64,000 nucleotides of DNA from Nomia melanderi. Lineage: Eukaryota > Arthropoda > Insecta > Hymenoptera > Halictidae. The stretch lies in assembly GCF_051020985.1 (NCBI RefSeq), contig NC_135001.1, forward strand, positions 15,927,896 through 15,991,895. Direction: 5' to 3'. Positions 14,146 to 26,690 of this stretch are shown here, piece after piece; positions within the stretch are counted from its first letter, which is position 1; every line of letters starts with the position of its first letter. Both the position numbers and the translations under genes were made by a program. The notes under the pieces are model-generated. The model ran no database searches. It had not been told where the DNA came from and saw only the letters and a program-made list of their open reading frames with translations.

Positions 14146-14731
14146 TTGTGTATACCTTTGCTATTAGTTTCTGTACAATTTTCTCGGTTGAAACAATAAA
14201 TTTATTTAACATACTCGTGTTCAAAAAATGTTTATAAATATAAAGTAATAGGAAACTGAATTATCAACAAATAATCCTTGCAAAAGATCATTTATGTATA
14301 GATAAATCACGCGAGAATCAGTAACTTTTGGTGGAATAAATAGTCCTTCATCATAATGAAGAAGAAGTCGATAATGTTGACCCGATTGACAAACCGTGTT
14401 CGTTGAGACGAAAATCAGATAACCACACCGACCGTAATGAGTTCTGCGACGATTTAATTGAAAAGTTACAGATATTATAAAAAGAAAGTTATTTATATCC
14501 ATACTCAGTGTTCCTTATAACGAACTTGACGTCGTTTTTCTGACCGGCGCTAACCAAATTATCCCGGCAAATGATATTTATTCGATATCTCAGCAAGTTG
14601 GTCTTAGAAATTTCAAATACAATTACTTCAAACCCAGTTTATCATTTGTAAAACTTTGTTTGTTATACGTTTTACTTCACTTTCGTTTAAACTAAAGATA
14701 TAGGGCAGAAGTGAACTGGTTTGAGCAAGTG

Positions 14732-14877
14732 TTAACACATTATGGTCAGAAAACAAACATATGAATTTTCTCGATATACAATTTTATAGTTGATATTTTA
14801 AGCTATGAACATTCTTGTAAAGTGATGAACTACAGATGACAATCTCGCAAATAGCCTGCAGTACTGCAATGTGTTAA
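14732..14877. mobile_element. Short TTAA-bounded inverted-terminus element
   Basis: The ends read TTAACACATTATGG and, reading inward from the right, TTAACACATTGCAG, giving about 10 bases of matching inverted terminus in TTAA sites. It is 146 bp with no coding capacity. The interior does not match the other families here, so this is a weaker call based on termini alone. Confidence 0.4.
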
Positions 14878-15522
14878 CACTTTGATTATCATGTCGCCTG
14901 ATTTCGTGAGAAACGAATTTCTTGATAACGTATCAAGCAAATCGAATTTCGATGGATCTACAAGATGCAAGAAGGTTGGAGGTGTAGTCGTTGGGAAACC
15001 CATGAACTTTTCGATTTCTCTTTCTTTAAGATAACTGTTTCGACTGTATGGGATTTTTATAAACGCTGAGTTGACAGTCAGTTTGTTAATACATTATATG
15101 TGGTCTACCTTGCGTATTGCAGTCTAATAATAAATATGTGGTAGGGGTAAGTTTTAGCGATTTGACGTCTTCAGAAGGGGATGTTAAGAAATCATTACTT
15201 CTATATTGTGAATATTCATTTCTTAATAAATAACGAAATAATTTTATTCTGAAATCAATTTTTGGTACTCAGAGCAAGACGTTTTTAATATCCCTGGCAG
15301 CAAATGGGTCACTACTAGATTTACGAAACGAGCCAATTTGAGTCTTATTGAATTTCATGAACATTATCTGTTAAATATTTGAGTCTACTTTGGTTAATGC
15401 AGTTACGCAAGTATGTATCCCAATTATCTACTTTTAAACCTCTAATTTCCAAATTCTAAATGTACAAATATCAATTTTCATACGAACGATATAACAAACT
15501 GTACGGTAAATGTCCGTAAATG

Positions 15523-15641
15523 TTAACCGGCTAACTGCGTTTGATGAGTACACATGTCACCTTAAAACTCGAAACAATACTGATTTCTTTCACGATGAAT
15601 TATTCTGTCATCTTTATTAGATTCCACAGTTAACAGGTTAA
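15523..15641. mobile_element. TTAA-bounded mini-element abutting the next MITE
   Basis: It starts TTAACCGGCTAACTG; the right end read inward is TTAACCTGTTAACTG, a 15-base inverted terminus with two mismatches. At 119 bp it is among the shortest elements here. Its right TTAA (15638-15641) is at the same time the left TTAA of the family-B element that follows. An isolated end of the same type lies near 12320. Confidence 0.5.
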
Positions 15642-15895
15642 CACTAAACGTACTGACACTTTATTTGACGTTATTTTTTAATCAATCATTTGACTAGTCA
15701 TGGTAGTAATAGATACAAAGGAATCGGACGAAATATTTTTCTTAGTAGAAACGGAAACAGAAGAAAGGGTAGAAGTAGCAAAACTGATTAATCGAGCAAT
15801 ATAAGAATCGATATAAAGTTAAACGCGCGGTAAGAGATGCAGAATTTTAAATGAAACTTTAAAACCGATCATTTGTCCGGTACGTTTAGTGTTAA
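15638..15895 (+). mobile_element. TTAA-bounded MITE, family B (reference copy)
   Basis: It starts TTAACACTAAACGTAC and ends GTACGTTTAGTGTTAA, a perfect 16-base inverted terminus including the TTAA. It is 258 bp with an A/G-rich interior. It is the most intact of three family-B copies (others at 1342-1603 and 5282-5514) and lies directly upstream of the G+C island at 15.9-16.6 kb. Confidence 0.85.
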
Positions 15896-16197
15896 GAGAG
15901 TCAGATCTATATTGTCGAAGAAGGGATGCCTTCCGGGGGCGGTAGGTCAGAACATTTCAAGGCTCGTCAGTTCTCCGAACGTGCCAGATTTGTTCGTAAA
16001 ACCAGTGGACACAGTGTTCGGCCAATTAACCGGTGGGACAGTGTCGACCATCGTTGATAGCACTTGTTGTAACGGTGTTCAGCACGAAAAACACACTTCT
16101 CCTTCCGGATTTGTGTACCGGGAATGCATGCGCGACCGCACACAAATATGCCGGGGAGGGACGCGCACATGCAGCGTGCCGAGCCCAAAGACGTTCC
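15896..16197. other. G+C-rich island upstream of a putative promoter
   Basis: CpG-containing sequence, sharply different from the A+T-rich flanks. It stays open in several frames on both strands, as G+C-rich noncoding DNA does. The longest open frame begins inside the adjacent MITE and shows no domain, so I treat the island as promoter-proximal DNA for the transcription unit that may start near 16236. Confidence 0.35.
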
Positions 16198-16240
16198 GCG
16201 CCTTTAAATTAAAGGCGCACGTCTGTGAATTCTCCAGTCA
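16198..16240 (+). promoter_or_regulatory. Putative core promoter with palindromic TATA-like element
   Basis: A perfect inverted repeat with 10-base arms around one A (GCGCCTTTAA, A, TTAAAGGCGC) fills 16198-16218. Its centre is a TATA-like TTTAAATTAAA at 16203-16213. An initiator-like CCAGTC with its A at 16236 lies about 30 bases downstream, the usual TATA-to-start spacing. The arrangement sits in a G+C island and is followed by an exon-like stretch with a good donor. No transcript data are available; the assignment is inference. Confidence 0.35.
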
Positions 16241-16684
16241 GCCGTCGGATTTCCGTAGCAGAACCACGCCGAAGATTTCATCCCGCAATTTAACGGTTGC
16301 TCGGCTTTTCCTTCTCTCACCTCGGAAAGTTCGCGATAAGCTGCGGAACGTGCAGCCCGGTGAATTGACGTTAGATTGTGTTACTTGGGTCGGTTAGTGT
16401 TCTCCTGTAACAAGTGAAACGAGTGCCAAACGAGTACCCTTCTTTTCAAACAAACTGCTTCGACTCGTGCCGATATTCTATTTTCGATCGAGGAACTTCG
16501 CCACGATCACGTGTACTTTGTTGCATCCTGTATGCAAAGCCCGCCATATAGGGGCCGTTGAATGGTAATGGGATTATTTCTTCCATGGTATTCACGGGAT
16601 TGGATCTTTTTTTCAAGAGAGCTTAGAAAATAACGAAACAATTCGTGATAAACCATGAGAAATTGTTGAGAAACGTGTTGACAG
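16236..16684 (+). other. Putative noncoding first exon of gene 2
   Basis: A G+C-richer stretch runs from the initiator-like site to a good donor (ACAG followed by GTAAAT at 16685). It contains a CACGTG E-box near 16508 and no long credible reading frame after 16397. The nearest downstream coding start on the same strand is gene 2 at 35117, which would be reached by a very long intron. The link is inferred from orientation and the absence of any other gene. Confidence 0.3.
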
Positions 16685-19607
16685 GTAAATGAATATGGTG
16701 ATAATAGGATCTCGATAGGTGTTACTGATCACCGCGTGCACGGTGAATGATTTTACGATCCGGCAGCGTATATTCGAGGTAATATAACGATTGAATGGAT
16801 TTTATAGTTTTTTAATGCCCTCGTTAGTAGCAGATTTAATTTTCTAGTAATTAGATTAAATGTATGGGACTACGATGGGACCCTGAAAGTTTCAATTAAC
16901 GTTAAACCATATCGAGGTTTTCTATTCTCGGTGTGGACTCGAAGTGTGTAACTATTAATTAAATGTATCGTTACGCATTAAAATGACGGTATTAAGAAAA
17001 ATTGAAACGTACATAATTTGTCGTCGTGTAGAAAAGTCTGTGACGATGTTGAATGGTCTTGTCGAATGAATTCTCAAATAATGTTAATAAGAAATTTTTA
17101 TCTTGGCAAAGGGATTATGAAGGCAGAACCATTTAGGTTCGTAAATGTTGAAATAATATGTTACAATGTTTAAGTAATAACTGAGATTTTAAATAAATAC
17201 GTCGAAATTAAAGATTCAATTCCTAATAAAAAATCATACAAATTTTTAAAACTCTCAAGACCGATATAATGTAATTCTTTATGTGAAAGTAAGCGTTAAT
17301 ACTTTCTTCTACCACTCGATGAAGGAGAAGGTAATATTTTCTTCATCGTTGTGGAATTTAATATAATAATAAGTTATCCAACTTTCGCAATTAAAACAAA
17401 TAATTCGATCATACATTTTTAATGAATTTTACTTGTTAATTAAGTGATGCATTATTAGGAAAATGTGTTTTTACCGGGGTAGAATTTTGTGTGTGACGGA
17501 ATATTCGATAATATTTTATGTAAATAAAAATATCAGAAGTTGAATAAATGAGGAACATTTTTCTATTTCTCTTCAACATATTCGCGTTAATTAAAAAAAA
17601 AAAATAGATTAGATTAACCGTGCACATTCGCTTCTCTCTTTTTATAACCCGCTTCTGAATTCAAACGTCAGAATGTCATTGATTGAATCTTTTTTAATCA
17701 ATAGGTAGGCGATTGCACTTTTCCTTTTTTAAGCAAAAAAAAAAGAATATTAAAGCTTTTACACACTATTCATCTTAAAATAAGCAATAATCTTAACAAT
17801 TCTTTTATTTTGTTCGAGGGAATACAGATACACATTTACAGTTACTTGTTACTTTTTTCACTATCTTACTAATATCTAATTTTTGATATTCTCTGTCGAC
17901 AACCAACATACTCGTCTGACAGTTATAATATTATCTTGAAAAAGTGCTGTGTCAAACTTTCTGTGTATAAAGCTTCGGGAGACAAAGGAATATATTATTC
18001 GTGTATGATCAACAAAGTTCATTAGACTTGTAAACTGCACACTGCTGAATTGAAGCTTTAAAAAACAAGTAAAAGTTTTTTATTAAACCAGTTTTTAATC
18101 ATACTCTGTTTTTTATTTCATTTACTTATCCTCATTTTCAACGTTCGTTTTAATTCTAAATTTTATAAAGGATATTAAAAGCTAAGTTCATTAAAGCTAC
18201 AGAAACTTTACGTAAGTATTCAGCTCTATAATGTAACTAAATAAAAAAATATTTATAACCTTCCCAGTTCTTTATTAACCTGCGAATTATTATTAATGTA
18301 CATTGCAAATTATAACGTTAAAGTAATTTGTAAAAGACAGAGTGTTTCATAATGTACGGAATATTTTGACAGAATAAATGCTAAATGACGTTTCACATTA
18401 AAACCGTGAAATATGCTTTGTTTAAATCACGACCAATAAAATTGAATTTTTGGGTCGCAAAATCCTTTTATATCACGAAAAATATACCAAAACCACTTGT
18501 AGAAGAACAACAACTTAACAGCAGGGTACATTGCTTGGCCTACTACCCTACTCTGACCTACTGCCCCACTACAATTTTACCATACACGTATACATAGACA
18601 GAAACTCTCAGCTGACACACCAAAATGATTTAAAGAATTTACCCCTGATGTAAAAGTATTTGTTTCATCTATATTATTTTTTTATTTAAACAGAATTAAT
18701 GGAGATAACTTACTTGCAAAATATACAATTATGATATTTTTATTATGCATATCTGCATTACATATTAATTTATCAAACTTTTTTATTAGTTAGACTGTGA
18801 AATCGATCTTCTAAAGATGAATATATTGTAAAACGCAGTGAACGATTTTCCAATACTCCTGTAAAGCAGTATCAAAACTGAGAAGTTTGCAACCTTAATA
18901 AATTCTTTTTGTTTTAAATAAATATAAGCTTGCTTTGTCATTTAAAGAGATTTCAATATAATATTTTATTTAGATATTTTTTATAAATACTCACACTAAG
19001 CGTCGTTAGATTTTTTCATGTCCTATGAGTGACCAAACAATTGAATGTCGTCTGAATATTTATCAGTGATTCCGATTGATTAAATAAATTTCTGTTCTTC
19101 TTTTTAAAATCCAATATTATCAGGTATGGTGAGTGGATTTGTGTAACTCTTTTTAAATGTATTTCAATATAAATTAGAGCAAATGAATACAAAAACTGAA
19201 TTGTTCACGACATAATGATCATATTAAGGAAATTGACAATCATTTTTAAGTATCATAGATTTTACTTTTACTTGTATTTTCTGTGGAAATATATGAACAT
19301 AACATCAGTATCGGAGATTCTAAATTTTTTGACTGGATACGCCAGGTAGAGTGCTTATACATAAGTACTTAAGTGAGCTCTCAGGTATATATTGCATCGT
19401 CAATCATCTTTAGACTGCAGATGTTCACATTGTATATGTAAAGAATATTTCATTCTACGAAACACGATCAAATATATAGCGCGATAACATTTTTGACAGC
19501 TTTATACGACATGAAATTGCATTAAAATTCTTTAGGAAAAATATACATTTATATTCACTGTCGAAAATATATTTTTCAGATTCAGGGACGACACAGACAT
19601 TAATCGC

Positions 19608-19857
19608 TTAACCCCTTGCCTTATATTATTTTATTTAATATCTTATTTCAAATAGAATTTAACAAACATAAATATTACTCGCTCAGTTCTTTTGAATTCT
19701 AATTAAATATTATTCTTCCGTTATTGATTGTTATACTTTAGAACAAGCATGAACATAGGACATGCTTAGAACTTTTCTCTTTCTTCTAATAAATTATTAA
19801 TGGCAAAGTAGTTGCATCTATCATAGTTGAGAAAGAAACCATAAGGTAAAGGGTTAA
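19608..19857. mobile_element. TTAA-bounded MITE, family C
   Basis: It starts TTAACCCCTTGCCTTAT and ends ATAAGGTAAAGGGTTAA, so inverted termini of about 17 bases with two mismatches lie inside TTAA. It is 250 bp and noncoding. The interior (GTTATTGATTGTTATAC, a GAACATAGGACATG-type block and a TTTCTCTTTCTTC tract) resembles the decayed sequence at 56880-57113. The TTAACCC ends are reminiscent of piggyBac termini. Confidence 0.7.
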
Positions 19858-22800
19858 TCATCGCAAAGGTCTGCCATATCTTATGTGTAGAAAACGAAGG
19901 ATTCGTAAACTTTATTAATAATACCAAAAAATATAAAAGTTTGAATTTCGAAAATATTCAATTTTCTAAGAGAAAGTTACATATATGTTTGTTACATTTA
20001 TATACATTTAAAAATTCGCAATGAAAATTTATAAATCTCGATGTATTAGAAGGAAATGAATATTATTAATTGCATATTACACGTATTTTTACATTTCGAA
20101 GGATTTGTCCAGTTAACGTCAACGTATAAATCGATGATTAATCGTGTGTTCTGTTCGATTTAGTTCTCTATAATGGGTTTTACATAACGTACGATTCCTT
20201 GAAAAATGTTTTATAGGGTCGCCAAAGCAGCCTACTGAAAAATGAGGATCTGTCGATGCTCAGGCTTTTGTATCCTCTTCAGCTATTGTCGAAGGATCGC
20301 TTTTATATAGATAGCGCGCAAAAGATCACTGAAATCCGTGCTGAACGTTTACAAAGAAGACATTAATCGCGAATGTTTTTTTTTACCACAATGAAATTCC
20401 GAATTTGTCATGTCATATTAAAGAAATAGTTTTCAACGAATATCTTGACGTAGTTAATTTGTTTAGGTTATACTCATTTCCAATAATACATATATAATTG
20501 TATATTTCTTATAACAATAGTGAGAATATAAAAATTAATATTTTAGAAATTTAGAAGTTAAATAATAAAGTGTTAGTAGGATGAAGTTAGGAAGTAGGTA
20601 GATTTTTGAGTTTTATAGTGAATTATATCTTTTGGAGATTAATTATACGAAATATTGATCCTGAATAGATCACATACGGTAGAATAGTTTATTTTATGTA
20701 CTACAGAAGATAACTAAATATTATTCAAAACAAAAGTAATAACCAAGTTATATATTTATGTAAAATAAAATTAAATATTTAGCAGATTAAGTATTTAGAT
20801 CAAATGTTTAACTTGTATTTAGTTTGCACTGACAGATTTAAATGGATCAGTTTCATGATTTTTAGGATTCGAAGAGAAAGATGAAGTATTGATTGAATAA
20901 TTCCATGTAAGTGTCCATCCAGAACGCGTCAACAGGTAGTCGTAATGAAATTATATCCTGATTTACCTATACACAGAATCACTCGTTAATAAATTTAATT
21001 ATATACCTCGATATTATATCGAGAACGTTTCAATCGATTTGAAAGCAAAAACGTTTCAATATAAATTAAAGAGAAAAAGGAAACAAGATTGCATACGTAT
21101 TGCTACAAATACTAAAGATAAAACAATTTTTAGCTAACTAATCATTAAAAATACTAAGTTGCAGCATTTCAAAAAATAATATTGAAGTAAGTAATCATTA
21201 AAATTTGTAAGATACAGCTTCTGAGAAAATAACATTTAGTTAACTAACTCTTAAACATATTATACATTAAAAATATAACTATAACGAAGTAATTTTTTCT
21301 TTATGCTCAGACGTACAAAATTAATTTTAAAAAATCGTCTTCACAAAACATAAGGTATCGTTAAGAATTTTATCCGTTAAACTAGATGTTATACAGCAAA
21401 ATAGTTAATCCTGTGAAGAATATTGTGTTATTTCATATATGGCAGAGAAATGCCATACAAAATGGCAAAATTATAAAGAAAATATTCAATTTCTATTACC
21501 CAATTGTTTGAATTTTTAAAAGTCTTTAAACTTCAAATTACTTAAAATATAGATTTAATTTTATCACATGATGTTTAAGGCTTGAATGATTAATAACTTG
21601 TTGCATTAATCTAAGCCTGAGATACTATGAAATTTAATTTAGAAAAACAGACAATTCTCATTATTGTATAATAAAATATGTACTAAAATTCAAATCCACA
21701 TAATTTAAAAATATAGAGAAAATTTAATATAAAAATATAATAACTAAATTACACCATCTAACGGAATTCAATTTTCTTAATGTACCCAACATTTCAATGT
21801 AGACGATTCTTGTGAGTTCTCGTGCATTGAATCGTAAGATCTATTTTTTCTATTAACTTCCTGTTCGAGGAAAGTAATGTTGAAAAAAAAAATGAAATTT
21901 TCAATTTTAAGAAGCGTTTATACGTTACCCTTAGAAATTATACAAATGTGTCTAGCAGGTGATGATTTTATAATTTTACCCTCTCCTTTCATTTCAGTTT
22001 TTTTTTTAATCAAGAATCTAATTGTAATATCAAATAAAATTGTACCATATGACACAAAGACACTGTACATACGAAAACATCAAAGAAAGCAACAATATTT
22101 CATTTTCTGTCAGTAACACGATCGCTTCATAAATGCAATTACATGGTATAGATTGCTTTACTTCTATATTAATTTATTATAAAGTTTTCAAAACATGTTT
22201 GCAAAATTTGATTGTACATACCCCGAGGAATAAGGATTCAAATGATTAAGTTTATGGATGACCAAAACTCTGAATCATCTAGATTGTGAAAAACAGTGAT
22301 GCGGTTAATCAAGACCCTACTGTAATCCAAATTTTATTCACACGTGCTACAGTTTATTTCTGAGAAAAGTATTAATACAATAATAAGGCTTTACTTATTA
22401 TTGTTTTTTGTATGAAGACAATATTATTATATTCTCAAATCATGAACATTTCTCTTGGTATAAGTAATTTGTTAGACAATAAATGAAACACGGATGCAAC
22501 TTTATAATTCTATATGCGAAACAGTTGTGTTCCACTACGCGAAATGTCGAGCAGATGTTGGCACTTCACATGTCATAGAAATTTTTTATTTCTTTTAATC
22601 AAAAACAAAATTTGTGTTAGCTTCCTATCATAGTGTCCGTGTAAAAAGATCTGCTCCATGACGCTACCCAATTGGATTTTATTTTAAAGTTTTATTTTTC
22701 GAAATAAATTGAACAATATCCAAAGTAATTGATATCTAACAAGTGTTTCCCTGGCTGTAAAGATTTTTTAAACGTGATTACATATGTGTATTGTATTACG

Positions 22801-22927
22801 AATACTCTATATCGTTTACATAGTGTTAAAAATTAACTAGCAAATCGTTTTTAAATCTGAAAATGTTCTTCTCATCGAAAGGAAAAGACTTCGACAAAAT
22901 TTCTCTTTAAAATCAAATTAGTTGAAA

Positions 22928-23173
22928 ACTGACGAAGATACAGCAGTTTGACTTTCGTATTTATGTTTAAAATGAAACTTGACAAAAACCACCCAATGAA
23001 TATTACAAATAAAAACTGCTTGACTATTCAAATAAACATTTAAATGTTAGAATTCGTTACAAACTGACGAAGAAACAGCAATATGATTTTCGGATTTCTG
23101 TTTGGAATAAAACTTGACGAAAACCACTCAATGGACATTACAAATCAAAACTGTTTGGCTATTTAAATATTCA
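22928..23173. repeat. Two-copy tandem duplication, period 135 bp
   Basis: The block starting ACTGACGAAGATACAGCA at 22928 is repeated from 23063 as ACTGACGAAGAAACAGCA. It continues with a matching AAACTTGAC, AAAACCAC and AATG order and ends with AAAACTG followed by CT. The copies differ by scattered substitutions and the second lacks the last quarter, so it is an old duplication. No coding frame is conserved between copies. Confidence 0.75.
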
Positions 23174-23399
23174 GTCTGAAAGAAGGAAATGGTATGGATG
23201 TGTGCAGCAACGAATAAAGCTGAACAAATATAAAATGCAATATGCTCGCTCATTCGATCGATAGAGACGTAAAGCTCTGACACCTGCAATATTACATTTG
23301 CGACACATTCCACACGTTGGGTTCGTCACTTTCTTTTTTCCACGTGCGTTTACATCATTACAGCTCTTGTGGAAGCAGGTCAAGCTTGCAGCTGACTGA

Positions 23400-23610
23400 T
23401 TCTTCGCTGTTCGATTTTAATGTGCGTCATTTCGATCGAATATAACTTGATCGTTTTCGCCAAGCTGTTGGCAGAAGCCGCTGCATCGGTACCAGTTGGA
23501 CCGCGTATGTTCGGCCAACTCTTCAGTTTCCCAAACTTCCCGACATTGCATCCATTGACGCACATTGCACGCCAGAAATGTGTATCGCGTCCAGAGTTTA
23601 CAACCAATGT
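23400..23610. other. G+C-rich island of unknown role
   Basis: A compositional island in the putative first intron of gene 2. Frames are open on both strands (23420-23617 plus, 23380-23730 minus), but neither has a convincing start or recognisable domain, nor a clear pair of splice sites. It could be a conserved noncoding element or an unrecognised exon. Confidence 0.25.
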
Positions 23611-26175
23611 CCGATAAAACATCATTTCACACAGTAAATAGTCCATTTTGTTTGACATAACTTCAAGTAAAATGCCTTTATTAGTTGTAACCAATTTGCA
23701 GCTTCTCGTGTCCTGAATTACTGGTTTCAATGATTTCCATTCATTATTCGAGATATTTCGAAACTATTTAAATAATAAATAGTAAATAAATAATAAATAT
23801 TTTTTAAATTGTTAGTGTCTGATTAGACATATGATTATTACAACAAAATGATTACAACATGATTATGTTCTGTTACACTTTAAGTTAAATGAAATGAGAC
23901 TATAAATAAAAATTTAGGTATATTTGATTTACAATATTATTTTAACACAATTTTTGTATTATATTATTCTTTGACTAAGATGATTAAAATAATTAAAAAG
24001 TAATAAAATAAATTCTCTAAGGTCATATAAGGTCGAAATGATGTTTAAAGTAAGCATTTCATTTGAAGATACTTAAGAACTGTGAGACTTTATTCTGAAA
24101 TATTTCTGTGTAGATTCGTTAGATTGATTTTATATCCGTGAATATGTAACCTAAACGATGACAATTTTCAGCGATATACTTTGTTATATATGAATAGTCG
24201 TGCTTCCACTAAAAATAAATTCGCTTTGTTAAATATTTCAATTTCTCACGTTACAATACTATTTTTCCTGTATTTTTATTACGAAGAAATATTTCACATT
24301 TGCAATGCAAGATTGAAATGTTTCATTTCACGATTCAAAGAATTGCTCTTAAACTATTGTTTTATCTAAATTGTATAACATCTAACAGTTTCTCGAAATT
24401 TTATCTAACCTTATTTGTGATTTCCACGAAAGTGTAATATCGTCTTGGACAGACTTTTGGGAACAGATCGGAGTTCTGACATATTTATAGTTGCTATCAC
24501 TCTTCCTGTTCGCAGAATGATTTCGTATTTACAGAGAAGCGGTCATGAATTTTTTCCGTATTGTATTTGCAAAAACAAACGGTTTGCTTTGTATATGCAA
24601 AATACACGAGTTACGTAAAAGTCACATACATAAAATGTAGGTAAATAATTCTACTACTATGATGTAAATAACAAAAGTTTAACGGTTTTAACGATGCGTA
24701 CCCGTGAAACGAATTGTGCGTTTGTACATTTCGAATCTGTGATAAATTGTTATAAAGTGACCAATTGAAAAATGAAAGTCAGTATAAATTATCAGTAGTT
24801 AAAAATTAGTTTATATGACTTTTATCTATGTGTAATACATTTTAGCTTGGAATAACTCGTTCTTTTGAATAGAACAAAACTGGGATATAGAGTTTCATTA
24901 CCCTATTAAATGCATCTATACCCATAATAAATTTATCACAGGAGCGATTCAGCTTTGCGTATGGAACTTTACGTAGGCACAGTTCTTACAGTCATAATTC
25001 ATAGACGACGACAAGGAATTACGATGAAAGTAATAATAATGAAATTCATAAATCGATATTTAGACACAGATTTAATATTATGTAAATTTATATTTTTATC
25101 AGCAATCGCCTAGAAAGTGATTTTTCAATTAACGTAATTTTCAAAATACAATTTTATGTCAAGATTATAATAGATCACCCTATATAATTTAGATGGTATA
25201 CATACTTGTCTCTTAAGAATAAATATATCTATTGATGACTCTCTTTAATACGTTGCATATATTTATTGAAGATTAATAAATTATTTTTTAATAAACTTTC
25301 TATAGTTCTTTAGTTTTTAAACAAAATGATACCTAAAAATGAATTATTATGTCTTATTCGTGAAACAAAAGTTTATGTACTGATAAATATTTAAAGAACT
25401 ATATTCCTTTAATTGATTCCTTTTCACTTTATTGATAAATACGAAAACGCTATGCACTTCGTGCAACTTGATTTATTGATTGTGAAATTGTAATTCATGT
25501 AACATATTTAATCATCCCTTTTTTCCACTGTACAACACTAATACATAACCAATTCCTTGGTCCGCATTTTATCTTTGAAAAGTAGCACCCATTGCAAAGT
25601 ATAGTCTGATTAATTCAGCGGTCGTTTATCTCAGATTATTCGCAGTTCATCGCGTACGCATTAAGTATTCAATATAGCTCACTGCGCCTAAATAGAAACC
25701 TCGTCAATACTACCTCGAAGTTCGAAGCTTAAGAACTGCGAAGAGAAAAATGGTGCAGGAAATACTGGGTCTTTATAAATGTCTTAACGACCATTACACT
25801 ATTTTATACCTTGCACGATGCTAGATGAAAATTTTCACTGTGCTCCAAGAAACATAAATTTACCTGTTACGTTTTAATCCTTGCGCTCGTCGATTAAATT
25901 TCATTCTCAGTTATTTCTTATTTTCTAAGGATTGCATGCTGCGATCATTTCCCGAGAACACCATCATCCTTGATTTAATAAAAGAAAATAGACTTCAACG
26001 TGATCGATTTTACTGTTATTAAAGTGAAGAGCGATAATATCCATTTTTACTATTATTACATATTTCTTAATATAAACGTATATGTAGCATAGAAAGGCCT
26101 CAACATTGTATAATAATTAATTTCATTTCTGCAAGCGATGCACGTTCCATTATTGAAAAGGTTCCATCTGACTAT

Positions 26176-26690
26176 TTATGTGAACTACCTCTTGAACTGC
26201 CAAATTTGAACGATTGATATTTGTTTACAACGCAAGTTTCAAAGTTCTTATCAACAGGAACGTATGTTAGAGTTACGAAGCTTTCAAACTTGTATATACA
26301 TTATTGCAAAGCAACATGCCAATAAAACAAAAATGTAATTTTACGTACACAGGAAGAAAATTGGTCTCATAAGCCTGATGATTTACATCGTCTCAAACAT
26401 ATTACAAAATGCACAAGAAGTCAAACCAAATTAGTTATTAATACATTAACTGTATTTTTAGTATAACTGGTATGGGTACGAATACTCTTGTGAGACCAAT
26501 TTTCTTTCGGTTTACGTTACGTTTTATTACAGAACAACGACATATTATTTTACAATAAAATTTATATAAGTTTGAAAGCTTCATAATTCCAACATATATT
26601 CTTGTTGATAGGAACTTTGGAACTTGCATTGTAAACACGTACCAATCGATTAAATTCGACAGTTCAGGAGGTACGAGTACTCTTGTGACT
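26176..26690. repeat. Long imperfect inverted repeat (hairpin), arms about 200 bp
   Basis: The left arm (about 26176-26373) and right arm (about 26488-26690) are reverse complements over nearly their whole length with scattered mismatches. Shared blocks include GAAAATTGGTCTCA near the loop, GAAGCTTTCAAACTT in mid-arm, AAGTT-CAAAGTTC and CCT-TGAACTG at the outer end. The loop is about 114 bases. The outer ends show no obvious TTAA or TA target duplication. A transcript through it would form a long double-stranded stem. Confidence 0.8.

Larger units (their letters stand above)
9636..15522. other. Intergenic, A+T-rich, with scattered MITEs
   Basis: The start is presumably gene 1's 3'UTR, although no strong poly(A) hexamer stands out directly after the stop. 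The rest has no supported exon on either strand. It contains two TTAA-bounded elements (13934-14145 and 14732-14877) and, near 12320, an isolated terminus (CAGTTAACAGGTTAA) identical in type to the right end of the element at 15523-15641. Confidence 0.55.

Noticed and set aside
14221..14502. 93-codon minus-strand frame
   Set aside because: Begins at the edge of a MITE, no domain, A+T-rich composition and no splice sites.
15873..16397. 174-codon open frame, the longest of its region
   Set aside because: It begins with a non-ATG codon inside a MITE, shows no domain, and lies in a G+C island open in other frames. Better explained as promoter-proximal DNA and 5'UTR.
23380..23730. 116-codon minus-strand frame
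   Set aside because: Competes with an equally open plus frame over the same G+C island; no domain, so recorded only as an island.
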